A DNA stretch of 64,000 bases from Mycobacterium sp. PSTR-4-N (GCF_022348085.1 NZ_JAKRFN010000007.1:183786-247785); one strand, 5' to 3'. Shown: positions 37,362-47,407, counted from the first letter of the stretch. Notes: a model not told the origin generated them from the letters alone. Numbers and translations are program-made.

Positions 37362-39496
37362 TCTCGCCAGCAACGCCTCTGTCGCTTGATACCAGACATG
37401 GCGGGCTGGTACACGCTGCGGAAATCGAGTACAAATCGTGGCTGAACGAACACGTTGTGCATCCCACACTTCGCTGGCAGAAGATGGTCGTCTATCGAGG
37501 ATTTGTCGGATCGTTTCCGAATCTGGCGGAGTGGTTCGACGCCCCTCTCGCACAACGGCTCGGTTTCGTCGGCGGCCCGAGCTGGGCTCAGGGTCGTACG
37601 AGGACGCATGAGGCGATCGGTTACCTCGCGTATCTCTCGCTGGTAAGGGGTGTTTCGCTAGATTACGACTATCTCCTCGCTCGACAGTTCACAAGGCTTC
37701 TTAGTGACGCTGGCGGGGGCAGCGGCTTGGGAGTGGACCGGTCGACATTGGAGTCGTGGGTCGAACGCCTGGTGCAATTGGGCTACGCCTACACCAGTGC
37801 ACGCGCCCATCTCACGTGGGCGGTGACGCGCATCTTGCTTCGGCGAGGCGATCCGGACCTCACAATGATTACCGGCTCAGACCTTTTCTTATTGGCAGAC
37901 GCTATCCGCCGCTTCGGATCTCGAAAAGATTTCAACGACTTACGCGCGGCGATGCATCCACGCGTCGCCGTCGCCGACGGCGCTGCCGAGGGCTACATCA
38001 AGAACCACCTGAATAAGGTTCATGCCACGCACGTTTTGCTGTACAACATCGGCCAAGTGGCCGAACGTCCAACCTCGGGAACGACCCCGAGACCCCCGAC
38101 GTGGGCTGAGCGGCTCTTGCCGGAGCCGTGCCCGGCACCGATCCGCGCCGTCGTGGAGCGATACCTACGACTGCGACTCGACGCGAAGCTCGACCGACCC
38201 CAAACCGTACGCCTCGCGCGTGAAAGCCTCCGCCGGTTCGTCAATTGGCTCAGCGCCGACCATCCCGACATCACCAACTTCTCGCGTGTCGACAGGTCAA
38301 TCGCCGAGGAGTATTTGAAGTGGCTCCCGACCTACCTCAGCAAGAACACGGGTAAGCCGCTTGCGGTGACCACACTGAAACATGAAATCAACGCCCTCGC
38401 TGCATTCTGCCGCGATACAGCTGTTTGGGGTTGGACCGACGTACCGGGCAAGCCGTTATTCACTGTTCGTGACACCCCCCGCCGCCCCGAGGCGGTCCCC
38501 CGCTTTTTGCCCACTCATGAGCTGGACGCCGTTGCTGCGGCGATCAACCAACTCGACGATCCCCACCAGAAGGCAGCACTCCTATTGGTCCGGTGGTCAG
38601 GCGCGCGCCGCGACGAGATTCGCCGCCTAACAACAGACTCACTCGACTCCTACTCCGATGGCCACCCGCGATTGCGCATCCCAGTCGGTAAGACCCACTC
38701 AGAACGCTTGATCCCACTACACCCGGAGGCTGCCGACGCACTGAAGGTTGTTATCGAACTGGCGCGTTCCCAAGCAGCTATAGCACGCCGAGACGACACT
38801 GTTGGAAAGGCCGTCAATCACATCTTCATTCGCCGCGGAAAGCTCATCTCCGCCACTACACTCTTCGACAAACCCCTGCGCGACATCTGCCAGAAGATCG
38901 GCCTAGTCTCCTCAGATGGCCGATCGACCGTCAGCGCACACCGATTTCGCCACACCGTGGGGACGCAGCTAGCCGAGGGCGGCGCGCGAATCCAAACGAT
39001 CATGGCGGTGCTGGGCCACCGCAGTGCCAACATGGCGATGATCTACGCGCGCATCTCCGACCCCGAAGTCCGACGGCAGTACGAAAACGCCCTCGCGAGC
39101 GGACAAAGAATCGCCGGGCCCGCCGCGGACGCACTTCTCAACGGCACGCTCGACGGAGAAGCCGTTCACTGGCTACAGACGAACTTCCTGAAGACGCAGT
39201 TGGAACTAGGTCACTGCCTCCGTCTGCCCGCCGAAGGACCCTGCGAATGCGACCTGGCACTGAACTGCCCGAAGTTCCTGACTACTAGCGAGTACGCGCC
39301 GCGATTGCGCGCGAGAATGGAGACCGAGCACATCTTGATTGCCGACGCGCGGGCTCGCGGATGGGACCGCGAAGTAGAGCGCCACGAAGCGGCATGTCGG
39401 CGTCTCCAACAACTCCTAGTAGAGATTGAACCGTCAGAGCCCTGCCCCACCTCGAGCGGATCCGCCCGCAACGAGCCATTAGTTGTGCCTAGCTGA
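37358..39496 (+). CDS. tnpB: Tyrosine recombinase TnpB (Tn554 type)
   Basis: About 712 residues, the large second recombinase of this class. A long N-terminal region (about 1-290) precedes the core-binding and catalytic domains: SGARRDEIRRL, VGKTHSERLIPL, SAHRFRHTVGTQL, LGHRSANMAMIYARI. The C-terminal 130 residues carry a Cys cluster (GPCECDLALNCPKFLTT) typical of TnpB. It overlaps tnpA by four bases. No third gene of TnpC type follows. Confidence 0.85.
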   Translation: MISPATPLSLDTRHGGLVHAAEIEYKSWLNEHVVHPTLRWQKMVVYRGFVGSFPNLAEWFDAPLAQRLGFVGGPSWAQGRTRTHEAIGYLAYLSLVRGVSLDYDYLLARQFTRLLSDAGGGSGLGVDRSTLESWVERLVQLGYAYTSARAHLTWAVTRILLRRGDPDLTMITGSDLFLLADAIRRFGSRKDFNDLRAAMHPRVAVADGAAEGYIKNHLNKVHATHVLLYNIGQVAERPTSGTTPRPPTWAERLLPEPCPAPIRAVVERYLRLRLDAKLDRPQTVRLARESLRRFVNWLSADHPDITNFSRVDRSIAEEYLKWLPTYLSKNTGKPLAVTTLKHEINALAAFCRDTAVWGWTDVPGKPLFTVRDTPRRPEAVPRFLPTHELDAVAAAINQLDDPHQKAALLLVRWSGARRDEIRRLTTDSLDSYSDGHPRLRIPVGKTHSERLIPLHPEAADALKVVIELARSQAAIARRDDTVGKAVNHIFIRRGKLISATTLFDKPLRDICQKIGLVSSDGRSTVSAHRFRHTVGTQLAEGGARIQTIMAVLGHRSANMAMIYARISDPEVRRQYENALASGQRIAGPAADALLNGTLDGEAVHWLQTNFLKTQLELGHCLRLPAEGPCECDLALNCPKFLTTSEYAPRLRARMETEHILIADARARGWDREVERHEAACRRLQQLLVEIEPSEPCPTSSGSARNEPLVVPS

Positions 39497-39756
39497 CTCG
39501 CACAGGCCAAAGCCGTGTCGCGGTAGCGACCATCTGTAGAGCGCACAGTCGTCAGCTGCTTTTTTCAGGTAACGCTGGTGTCACTGGCATCCGTCAACGC
39601 GGCTCTGAGACAGATGATTTGAGGCAGTACGATCTGCGAGTTGCGGCGAGCGAAGGAGCGTCCAACGGGGTGTTCTCGATCCCGAGAAGCGAGTAGGGCG
39701 ATGGAGGGCCCACGCCGATGCAGGTCGTGCGGCGTCTTAAGAACGCAGTTGCGAAT
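39497..39756. other. Transposon spacer between tnpB and the cargo
   Basis: About 260 bp between converging genes with no supported gene. A tnpC-like gene, expected here in Tn554, is absent. Confidence 0.35.
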
Positions 39757-40491
39757 TCATTCACCCCTGGGGATTCTGATGTTCGCCTCGACTTCGTCGG
39801 CTGGCAGCTCTCTGGTGCAGAAGAACCAGTCTTCGCATTGGACTCCCTCTACACCGTCGTCCATGCGTTGCTTCGCGGTTCCGCACGAGCCTGCGGTGGG
39901 CACGATCACGCGGTCGCCGGGGCGCCAGTCGGCGGGCGTCGCGACGTCGAACCGGTCTGCCGTCTGGAGTGCTTTGACGACGCGTAGCAGTTCGTCGAAG
40001 TTGCGGCCTAGCGAGAGGGGGTAATAGATGATGGTTCGCACGGTTCCGGTTGGGTCGATCACGAACACGGCTCGAACGGCTTTCGTCGAATCCTCGCCCG
40101 GCATGATCATGCCGTACTTTCCGGCGACCTCCATCGAGACGTCCTCGATGAGCGGAAAGGTCACCTCGACGTTGCGCATGTCTTTGAAGGCGATCTTGTC
40201 CTTGATGGTGCGCAGCCAGGCGATGTGGCTGTACAGCCCGTCCACCGAGAGTCCGACCAGCTCGGTGTTGTAGGCGGCGAACTCCTTCTGCATAGACGCG
40301 AAGGTGATGAATTCACTCGTGCACACGGGAGTGAAGTCCGCTGGGTGGGAGAACAGGATCGCCCACTTGCCGGCGTAGTCACCGGGGAAGTTGATGTCAC
40401 CCTGGGTGGTCTTAGCCCGGAATGCCGGCGCCGGATCGCCGATGCGCGGCATCATCGCAATTGGGGCGGTGTCTTCGGAATCGGTTGTCAT
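39757..40491 (-). CDS. Peroxiredoxin, Prx6/1-Cys type
   Basis: About 244 residues from ATG 40491, which follows AAAGGAATTCC. The thioredoxin-like core contains the peroxidatic Cys in FSHPADFTPVCTSEF and continues with DGLYSHIAWLRTI and the long C-terminal domain of the Prx6 group (ADWRPGDRVIVP). Extra Cys residues lie near the end (GSCGTAKQ, VQCEDWFFC). It reduces peroxides and perhaps persulfides. A perfect CstR-type operator is 44 bp upstream. Confidence 0.88.
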   Translation of the reverse strand: MTTDSEDTAPIAMMPRIGDPAPAFRAKTTQGDINFPGDYAGKWAILFSHPADFTPVCTSEFITFASMQKEFAAYNTELVGLSVDGLYSHIAWLRTIKDKIAFKDMRNVEVTFPLIEDVSMEVAGKYGMIMPGEDSTKAVRAVFVIDPTGTVRTIIYYPLSLGRNFDELLRVVKALQTADRFDVATPADWRPGDRVIVPTAGSCGTAKQRMDDGVEGVQCEDWFFCTRELPADEVEANIRIPRGE

Positions 40492-40534
40492 GGAATTCCT
40501 TTCGGAGCGACAAACATACGTACAGTTCAACTGG

Positions 40535-40550
40535 ATACCCCTAGGGGTAT
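40535..40550. promoter_or_regulatory. CstR/CsoR-type operator, perfect palindrome
   Basis: ATACCCCTAGGGGTAT, a perfect 16-bp palindrome of the kind bound by CsoR/CstR repressors. It lies 44 bp upstream of the peroxiredoxin start. Confidence 0.75.
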
Positions 40551-40683
40551 ATTCCAGGGACAATGCTGACGTTTGCTGCGCAGTTTTGACGTTGGCAGCA
40601 GGCCCGAACCCCATCCCGGCGGCTACGGCGGGTGGCGTTGGGTATGGCCACTTGTCGCCGGTGACGTTGGTCGGGCTGGGTGA

Positions 40684-42033
40684 TTACTTCGCGGTCAGGC
40701 CCAGCTCCCCGGCTTTGGCGAACGTGTCATCGATCAGAACGACCTCTAGGCCAGCGCGGTCGAGCAGCGACGTTGCGATGGAGGCGCGGTAGCCCGATCC
40801 GCAGTGGACCCATACCGGCCCGGCGGGCATGTCGTCGAGTCGGTTCGGCAATTCGTGCAGGGGAATGTTGGTGGCGCCGGGGATGTGCTCTTTGTCGTAT
40901 TCATGGGTTTGTCGTACGTCCAGAACGGACGTCGATCCGGAACCGAGATTCTCTGCGAGATCAGCGAAATCGGCGACCGGGTAGGAACCGAGCTGGCTGC
41001 CGTCGGCGAGTGTGTCGATGGGGTTGGTGGCAGCACCGGTGAGGCGATCGACGCCGATGCGTACCAGTTCGCGTTTGGCCTCGGCGACGTGTTCGGCCGA
41101 CTCGCCGATCACCGTGATCGGTGCACCCCAGTCGTAGAGCCAGCCGAAGTAGCTGACGAACGATCCGGACAACTCGAAACCCAGAGTGCCGGGGAGGTGA
41201 CCGGCGGCGAATGCCGTCCGGGTGCGCAGGTCCACGACCCATTCGCCGGCGTCGATCCGACGACGCAGCTCGGCGGGGTCGACGATCACCGGTGGTGTCA
41301 GGTCTACCGGTGGGGGCCCCTCGCGGTTGATGACACCCATGTGGGCGTAGTAGGCGGGGTAGGCCGACAGTCCAGCGAGCAGTTCGTCGACAAAGCTCTG
41401 TTCGTCTTGGGTCAGGGCCGGGTTGGTGCTGCGTTGTTCGGCGATGGTCGAGGAGTCCCCGGACGCGGGTGTGGCCGCGCAGAAGCTGCCGAAGCCGTGG
41501 GTCGGGTAGATCGGGGTGTCGGATGGTAGGTGGTCGGCGAGTTTGTGGACCGAGTGGTACTGGGCGTGTGAGAGATCTTCGGTCTCATCGGGCCCGATGA
41601 GGTCGGTGCGTCCAGTGGTGCCGTACAGCATCGAGCCGCCGGTGAACACACCGTGGACCGTGCCGGTGTCGTCACGCAGCACGTAGCTGACGTGGTGGTG
41701 GGTGTGGCCAGGGGTATGCAGCACCTCGAGCTGAATCGGCCCGGCGTCGATGACGTCACCGTCGGCGACTGCGCGTCGGTCGTAGTCGACGTCATCGCCT
41801 GCCGGCACGGCGTAGTCGGCGCCGACGCTGCGGGACAGTTCCAGTCCGCCGGTCACGTAATCGTTGTGCAGGTGGGTTTCCAGCACGTGGGTGATGCGGA
41901 CCCGGGCCTTCTCGGCGAGAGTGAGGACGCGGTCGATGTCGCGTTGCGGATCGACCACGACCGCGATGCCGTGGTGGGTAACCAGGTAGCTGCGGTCACC
42001 GAGTCCGGAGGTTTCGATGATTGAGACGTCCAT
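40684..42033 (-). CDS. Metallo-beta-lactamase/rhodanese fusion (persulfide dioxygenase-like)
   Basis: 449 residues. The N-terminal metallo-beta-lactamase domain has THLHNDYVTGGLEL, HTPGHTHHHVSYV and PTHGFGSFC as metal-binding stretches. It is followed by two rhodanese domains: the first lacks a clear active Cys; the second has WVHCGSGYRAS with the Cys nucleophile. Such fusions (CstB, ETHE1-like) oxidise thiol persulfides with Fe(II) and O2 to sulfite or thiosulfate. It is the last gene of the minus-strand cargo operon. ATG 42033 is preceded by a GAAGGAG ribosome site. Confidence 0.87.
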   Translation of the reverse strand: MDVSIIETSGLGDRSYLVTHHGIAVVVDPQRDIDRVLTLAEKARVRITHVLETHLHNDYVTGGLELSRSVGADYAVPAGDDVDYDRRAVADGDVIDAGPIQLEVLHTPGHTHHHVSYVLRDDTGTVHGVFTGGSMLYGTTGRTDLIGPDETEDLSHAQYHSVHKLADHLPSDTPIYPTHGFGSFCAATPASGDSSTIAEQRSTNPALTQDEQSFVDELLAGLSAYPAYYAHMGVINREGPPPVDLTPPVIVDPAELRRRIDAGEWVVDLRTRTAFAAGHLPGTLGFELSGSFVSYFGWLYDWGAPITVIGESAEHVAEAKRELVRIGVDRLTGAATNPIDTLADGSQLGSYPVADFADLAENLGSGSTSVLDVRQTHEYDKEHIPGATNIPLHELPNRLDDMPAGPVWVHCGSGYRASIATSLLDRAGLEVVLIDDTFAKAGELGLTAK

Positions 42034-42052
42034 GTGTTGCTCCTTCGTGGGT

Positions 42053-42826
42053 TCAGTGGAGGAAGAGGGTGTCGACGAGCACGTAGGCGGCGACGGCGAA
42101 CACCATGTAGGCGAACCAGCGCTGCAGACGGGTGGTGTCGGTTTTGGTGCCGAAGTATCCGGCGACCAGTGAGGTGGCCATCGCGGCGGCGACGAACGAG
42201 CCGGTGACCCACCAGTCAACGGTGATACCGCCCAGGTGAGACGCGATGCCGGCGACGGAGTTGGCAATGATGATCAACAGCGAGGTGCCGATAGCCGTGG
42301 ACATTTCGATACCGAGCACCACGACCAGCGCCGGGATGATGAGGAATCCGCCGCCGACGCCGAACAGTCCGGTGAGCAGGCCGACCAACAGTCCAGCCCC
42401 GATCGACCGGGGTGCACAGCGGCGCCAGTTGACCTGGCCGGACCGCACCTCGCAGGCGGTTCCCTTGGTGCCCTGGTCGGCGAGCATGCGGATGCCCGCC
42501 AGGACCATGACGACGGCGAATCCGATCATCAGTACCGGCTGGGGCAGGTGAGCACTGATGGCGCTGCCGGCAATCGTCGCCGGTATCCCGGCGGCGGCGA
42601 ATATCCCCGCCATGCGCCACCGCACCTGGTGGGCCCGGATCTTGGGCAGCACGCCGACCGCGGAGGCCGCGGCGACGACGATCAGCGAGATAGGGATCGC
42701 CTGCTCCACGCCGAAACCCATCCCGTAGACCAGTGCCGGGACGGCGAGGATGGACCCCCCGCCGCCGAGCAGACCCAGCAGGACGCCGATCACGGCCCCC
42801 AGGGCCAGGCCGGTTGCGATCGCCAT
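42053..42826 (-). CDS. TauE/SafE-family sulfur-anion permease
   Basis: About 257 residues, eight transmembrane helices. Two family repeats are seen: LGALIGVLLG-type helix with GLLGGGGSILAVPALVYG and the second with GLLTGLFGVGGGFLIIPALVV. The family moves sulfite, sulfonates or thiosulfate; here it probably exports sulfite or thiosulfate made by the neighbouring dioxygenases. An upstream ATG (42913) would give a longer N-terminus without a clear ribosome site. Confidence 0.85.
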   Translation of the reverse strand: MAIATGLALGAVIGVLLGLLGGGGSILAVPALVYGMGFGVEQAIPISLIVVAAASAVGVLPKIRAHQVRWRMAGIFAAAGIPATIAGSAISAHLPQPVLMIGFAVVMVLAGIRMLADQGTKGTACEVRSGQVNWRRCAPRSIGAGLLVGLLTGLFGVGGGFLIIPALVVVLGIEMSTAIGTSLLIIIANSVAGIASHLGGITVDWWVTGSFVAAAMATSLVAGYFGTKTDTTRLQRWFAYMVFAVAAYVLVDTLFLH

Positions 42827-42837
42827 GACGGTTGCCT

Positions 42838-43020
42838 CTATCCGTTCGACGCGTTTGACCGACGCCGCAACGTGCCGACGAGCCCGCGGGGGGTCCCCGT
42901 TGGTTGCGTGCATCGACACCGTCGCGCGGCGGGCACCGAGCCCATGACGTCCTTGACGTGTTGGCCGCAGCCATCCCACGTCACCTTGCCGCACACCCGG
43001 CAATTAACGGCGTAACACAT
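42838..43020 (-). CDS. Small Cys-rich protein of sulfur operons
   Basis: A 60-residue protein, too small to be a domain enzyme: MCYAVNCRVCGKVTWDGCGQ, then HVKDVMGSVPAARRCRC and a basic tail. Cys at 2, 7, 10 and 18 with His 21 and a second CRC suggest a zinc-ribbon-like or persulfide-carrying protein. It lies between the second MBL/rhodanese gene and the permease gene in the same operon, 11 bp from the permease start. Similar small proteins seem to accompany rhodanese genes in actinobacteria (recollection, not checked). Confidence 0.65.
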   Translation of the reverse strand: MCYAVNCRVCGKVTWDGCGQHVKDVMGSVPAARRCRCTQPTGTPRGLVGTLRRRSNASNG

Positions 43021-43047
43021 AGTGAACTCCTTCCGTGAGGGGTCGGG

Positions 43048-44427
43048 TCAGACTGCGGCGTGGGCGTCGGCCCAGGCGTTGTATCCCCCGAGCAGGTCTG
43101 ACACCTGCGCAATGTCGTTGGCGCGCAACAACGATGCGGCGACGCTGGAACGCCAGCCGCCCGCGCAGTGCACGACGATCGGCTTGTCGGTCGGCACCTC
43201 GTCGAGGCGCAGACGCAACTGGGCCAGCGGGATGTGCAGCGAGTCGGGGATGGCGCCGCTGTCGCGTTCGCCGGGGTTGCGGATGTCGATCAGCGTCACC
43301 GCGTCGTCGGCCAGCAGCTCCTCCAGCTCGGTGACGGTGGTGCGGGGTGCGGCCTGCACCAAATCGGCGAGTTCGGCGGGAAATTGCCCGTCGTGGCCGA
43401 CGGTGAGGTAGCCGATTGCGTCGTCGGAGCCTATACGCGCCAGCCGCAACGCCGCCTGCTGCTCGTCACCCGGGTAGGTGATCAGGGCGATTTGCCCGCC
43501 GATGTCGGCCACCATGCCACCGGTCTCGGCGAATCGACCGTCGAAGCCCACGTTGACCGTCCCCCGCAGGTGTTCGGCGGCGAAGTCCTCGACGCTGCGG
43601 GCGTCGAGCACCCGCACACCCGCGTCGAGTGCACCGCGGAGCTGCTGGGGCGTCATCTCGGGCACGCTGCGGTCGGTCTGCAGTAGGGGGTGCGCCCGCT
43701 TGTTCATCGCCGCGTCGGAGGCGAAGTACGCCGGCGCGGCGGGCTGTCCCGCGGTGAGCATCGCGACGAACACGTCCTCGGGCATCGGCTGCACCGACGG
43801 GTTGCTCCGTCGCTGCTCCCCGATGGTGGAGGTGAGTTCGGTGGACAGATTCTTTCCGCACGACGAACCGGCCCCGTGGGCCGGCATCACCGTCACGGCA
43901 TCCGGCAAGGTCATGAGCGTGTCGTGCAGCGTGCGGTACATCGCGCGAGCCAGGTCGCCGGTCGAGCCGTCGCCCAGGTTCACCAGATCCGGGCGGCCGA
44001 CGTCACCGATGAACAGTGAGTCACCGGTCAGCACGGCCACCGGCTCCGTGCCGGGGCGCTCGCGGACGAGCACACTGATCGACTCCCAGGTGTGTCCTGG
44101 GGTCGACAGGATCTCCAGATCCACCTCGCCTAGCGACAGATGCTCTCCGTCGGACAGTCGGCGGATCGGATAGTCGGTCTCGGCGGCTTCGCCGAACCCG
44201 ATCCACGCGCCGGTCGCGTCCACCAATTCCAGGTGGCCGGAGACGAAGTCGGCGTGGAAGTGGGTGTTGATCACCCCGTCGATGGTCAGCCCGAACCTGC
44301 GCGCATCATCGAGATAGTCGCCGATGTCGCGGCGCGGATCGACGACCACCGCGCGGCCGGTGGTCTCATCCCCGATCAGGTACGACGCATGCGACAGGCA
44401 CTCGATGTAGTACTGCTCCAAGATCAT
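43048..44427 (-). CDS. Metallo-beta-lactamase/rhodanese fusion (BlhA/CstB-like)
   Basis: A 459-residue protein, first gene of the minus-strand operon. Metal-binding motif THFHADFVSGHLEL, then STPGHTWESI and MPAHGAGSSCG; two rhodanese domains follow, the second with VVHCAGGWRSS at the end. It is a probable persulfide dioxygenase-sulfurtransferase, a different branch from the one at 40684. Two operators lie just upstream in the shared divergent promoter region with the rhodanese gene. Confidence 0.87.
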   Translation of the reverse strand: MILEQYYIECLSHASYLIGDETTGRAVVVDPRRDIGDYLDDARRFGLTIDGVINTHFHADFVSGHLELVDATGAWIGFGEAAETDYPIRRLSDGEHLSLGEVDLEILSTPGHTWESISVLVRERPGTEPVAVLTGDSLFIGDVGRPDLVNLGDGSTGDLARAMYRTLHDTLMTLPDAVTVMPAHGAGSSCGKNLSTELTSTIGEQRRSNPSVQPMPEDVFVAMLTAGQPAAPAYFASDAAMNKRAHPLLQTDRSVPEMTPQQLRGALDAGVRVLDARSVEDFAAEHLRGTVNVGFDGRFAETGGMVADIGGQIALITYPGDEQQAALRLARIGSDDAIGYLTVGHDGQFPAELADLVQAAPRTTVTELEELLADDAVTLIDIRNPGERDSGAIPDSLHIPLAQLRLRLDEVPTDKPIVVHCAGGWRSSVAASLLRANDIAQVSDLLGGYNAWADAHAAV

Positions 44428-44489
44428 CGCCGGTTCCTTTCAGTCCGTGTTCGGGCGCTCTTCGCGACGGCCCACTGCACAGTCCTACA

Positions 44490-44505
44490 ATACCCATGGG
44501 GGTAT
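44490..44505. promoter_or_regulatory. CstR-type operator 1 of the divergent region
   Basis: ATACCCATGGGGGTAT, one mismatch from a perfect palindrome, about 63 bp upstream of the MBL/rhodanese start on the minus strand. Confidence 0.65.
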
Positions 44506-44522
44506 TTATTCCGACTTCAGGT

Positions 44523-44538
44523 ATACCCCTATGGGTAT
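44523..44538. promoter_or_regulatory. CstR-type operator 2 of the divergent region
   Basis: ATACCCCTATGGGTAT. It lies midway between the divergent operators and can affect both promoters. Confidence 0.65.
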
Positions 44539-44556
44539 GTTACCGTCTAGCAGTAA

Positions 44557-44572
44557 TTACCCCCATAGGTAT
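44557..44572. promoter_or_regulatory. CstR-type operator 3 of the divergent region
   Basis: TTACCCCCATAGGTAT, a more degenerate copy, about 30 bp upstream of the rhodanese start on the plus strand. Confidence 0.55.
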
Positions 44573-44602
44573 ACGCCCAACGACTCGATGGAGCCACATT
44601 CG

Positions 44603-45187
44603 ATGCCTCACGCCACGATCGACGCCGCAGCGCTGCACGACCAGCTCTCGTCGGCCAATCCGCTCCGTCTCATTGACGTTCGGACCCCCGCGGAGTTCGA
44701 GACCCACCACATCAATGGCGCCTACAACGTTCCACTCGACCTGCTGCGCGAGCACCGCGACGAGATCGCCAGCCACCTCGACCAGCGGGTGGTGCTGATC
44801 TGCCGCTCCGGTCAGCGCGCCGCCCAAGCTGAGGAATCGCTGCGCCAAGCTGGGCTGAGGAACGTCTCCATCCTGGAAGGCGGCATCTCCGGCTGGCGGG
44901 CCGGTGGGTTCGCCGTCAACCGCGGCAAGCAGCGGTGGGATTTGGAGCGCCAGGTGCGTCTGATTGCCGGGCTGATCGTCGCGTTGACCGTGCTGGCCAG
45001 CCCGTTCATTCCCTACCTCGAATGGGTGGCCTTTGCGATCGGGACCGGCCTTACCGTCGCCGCGCTGACAAACACCTGCGCCATGGGGATGCTGCTGGCC
45101 CGGCTCCCCTACAACCGCGCCGGCGTCAGCTGCGACGCTGCAACCATCGTCAACCAGCTGGCGCCCGCATCGCAGACTCCCAGGTGA
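44603..45187 (+). CDS. Membrane-anchored rhodanese with DUF2892 domain
   Basis: About 194 residues from ATG 44603 (GGAG 8 bases upstream). The N-terminal rhodanese domain has LIDVRTPAEFETHHINGAYN and the active loop LICRSGQRAA with the persulfide-carrying Cys. The C-terminal half has two hydrophobic helices (DUF2892 type), with TNTCAMGMLLARLPYN between or after them. It transfers sulfane sulfur at the membrane. It is transcribed away from the MBL/rhodanese operon and shares its operators. Confidence 0.85.
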   Translation: MPHATIDAAALHDQLSSANPLRLIDVRTPAEFETHHINGAYNVPLDLLREHRDEIASHLDQRVVLICRSGQRAAQAEESLRQAGLRNVSILEGGISGWRAGGFAVNRGKQRWDLERQVRLIAGLIVALTVLASPFIPYLEWVAFAIGTGLTVAALTNTCAMGMLLARLPYNRAGVSCDAATIVNQLAPASQTPR

Positions 45188-45267
45188 TACGACCGCAAAC
45201 ACGACTGCACACACACGTCGATACGCTGCCGCCGCTTCGGGAATCTCGATGGCGGCGGTGTCGTTGA

Positions 45268-45597
<330 letters not shown>

Positions 45598-45620
45598 AGA
45601 AGCTACGACAAAGGAGTCAT

Positions 45621-46019
45621 ATGAGCATCGCCCTAGCTATCAGCCTGAAAACCAGCTTCGACGAAGCGGTAGCCCGCACCCGAGAAGCGCTGTTGGAACA
45701 AGGTTTCGGCGTTCTCACCGAGATCGACGTCAAGTCCACCCTCAAGAACAAGCTCGACGCAGACATCGAAAACTACTTGATCCTGGGCGCATGCAACCCG
45801 CCATTAGCCCACCGCGCGATCACCGCGAACCGGCAAATCGGGCTTCTGCTGCCCTGCAACGTCGTTGTACGCAGCGACCCCGACGATCCAAGCACCACCC
45901 TCGTCGAGGCCATGAACCCGCAACTGCTCGTCGACGTCACCAACGAACCGCAGCTTCAACCAATCGCACACGACGTCGCCGCCAAACTCAAAGCCGCGAT
46001 CGAATCCTTGACCGCGTAA
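45621..46019 (+). CDS. DUF302 protein
   Basis: A 132-residue protein, with AAGGAG just before ATG 45621. DUF302 signatures: SFDEAVARTREALLEQGFGVLTEIDV, ILGACNPPLAHRAI and a C-terminal helix. The family is a small alpha/beta fold of unknown activity often found with sulfur and redox genes. It follows the repressor gene in the same operon and is the last cargo gene. Confidence 0.85.
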   Translation: MSIALAISLKTSFDEAVARTREALLEQGFGVLTEIDVKSTLKNKLDADIENYLILGACNPPLAHRAITANRQIGLLLPCNVVVRSDPDDPSTTLVEAMNPQLLVDVTNEPQLQPIAHDVAAKLKAAIESLTA

Positions 46020-46302
46020 CCCCGGAAGTATTGCCGGGCACCCGACCACCCGTTCGTCCATCTCTCTTTCCGCCCTCGTCACTCGACGTTTCTCGGCGGC
46101 TGATCTCCCACATTTTCGGCGCTGTCGCCGATTTCGAGCGACTATCACCGCTGAACGCACCGTCGCCCGAGTCGCGGCAGTTCGCGCGGCCGGTCGACAT
46201 CTCGGCGCCCCGGCATCAGGGCCGACACCACCGCCGCGTCTCAGCCGTCGACGAGGCCAGCAACTTGGAGGATCGCAGTTGACATGAGTTGACAATTTGA
46301 CT
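46020..46302. other. Right end of the transposon, non-coding
   Basis: About 280 bp. The last 35 bases hold three TTGAC words in a row (46279-46302: AGTTGACATGAGTTGACA, then TTTGACTTG), possibly recombinase-binding repeats. No gene is supported. Confidence 0.4.
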
Positions 46303-46313
46303 TGTCCACATAA
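46303..46313 (-). repeat. Right terminal inverted repeat of the transposon
   Basis: TGTCCACATAA, the inverse of the left end with one mismatch. The parB-like frame resumes immediately after (ATC GAG GGC). Confidence 0.65.
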
Positions 46314-47407
46314 TCGAGGGCGACGCCAACGCGGTTCAGCGGCTGATGGGCGCGGCCCGCTTCGGGGGAAGCAACTTCGCGCACACCTTGTCGAGCCTGC
46401 GACTGGAGCGTGAGGTGGCCGCGCTGTTCGACGCGGCCGAGGCCGACTTCGCCGAACGTGGCTACACCGTCCTGGCCGACCGACCGCGGTGGACGGACAC
46501 GTCGGCGATCGCCGAGGACTACCTGCGCACCAGCGAGGGTGAGGCGCTACCCGCCGACATCGAGAAGAAGCCCGAGCACTGGGTGGTGTACCTGGTCGAA
46601 GAGGACGGCCTGGTCGACAACGAGACCGGCGCCGTGGTCGACGAGAGCGACATCGACTGGGACACCCAGGACGATGAAGACGCCACACCCGCGGAGGGGT
46701 TGCGGCACGCCTCGACCGTGACCGAGAAGACGTTCGTCGTCCCCGAGTGGTACTGCCGGGACTACGAGGCGGCGGGTCTCACCCTCGCCCCGTCGCTGCA
46801 AAAGTCCATGGCGCGGCGCGGTGCGCCACAGGTCGACGGCTCCGCGGCGGACAGCCCCGAGGCAATCGCCGAGCGTGCCGCCGCACAGCAGGAAGCCGAG
46901 CGTCGGGAACGGCGAAAGGTGTTGGTGCTCAACCGTCTCGGTGAGGCCGCCCAGTCCGTACGCCGCGACTACGTGACCAAGCTGTTGACCCGCAAGACCG
47001 CACCCAAGGGCGCGGCGACGTTCGTCGCACACTGCCTCACCCGCGACCCCTACATCCTGAGCCAGAACCACGGCTCCGGGCTGACCGCCGAGCTGCTCGG
47101 CGCGAAAGACGAACGAGGCGTGCGCGCCCTGGTCAACGACTTCTCCACCATCATCGACGCCCGCGCCCAGGTCATCAGCCTGGCCGTGGTCTTGGGCGCC
47201 CTGGAGGCCCGCACCGACAAGACGGCCTGGCGCAACGCGCGATCGGGAATCACCGGCACTGCATCCTTCATCGCCTCGACCGTCGGATCGGACGCGTACC
47301 TGCAATTCCTCATCGACAGCGGCTACCAGCCCAGCCAAATCGAAAAGGTCATCGTCGGGCAGACCACCGCCGACGCGGTGTACGACGAAGCCAGCGCTCA
47401 GGACTGA
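46313..47407 (+). pseudogene. ParB-like protein, 3' part
   Basis: The frame resumes at IEGDANAVQRLMGAARFGGS and runs 364 residues to the stop. Contents: helical region (LSSLRLEREVAALFDAAEAD), an acidic segment (ESDIDWDTQDDEDATPAEG), a charged linker and a C-terminal helical domain (LVNDFSTIIDARAQVISLAV). Together with 35638-36181 the intact protein would be about 545 residues, large for ParB and typical of plasmid ParB-like nuclease-domain proteins. A start at ATG 46346 could still make the C-terminal part. Confidence 0.75.
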
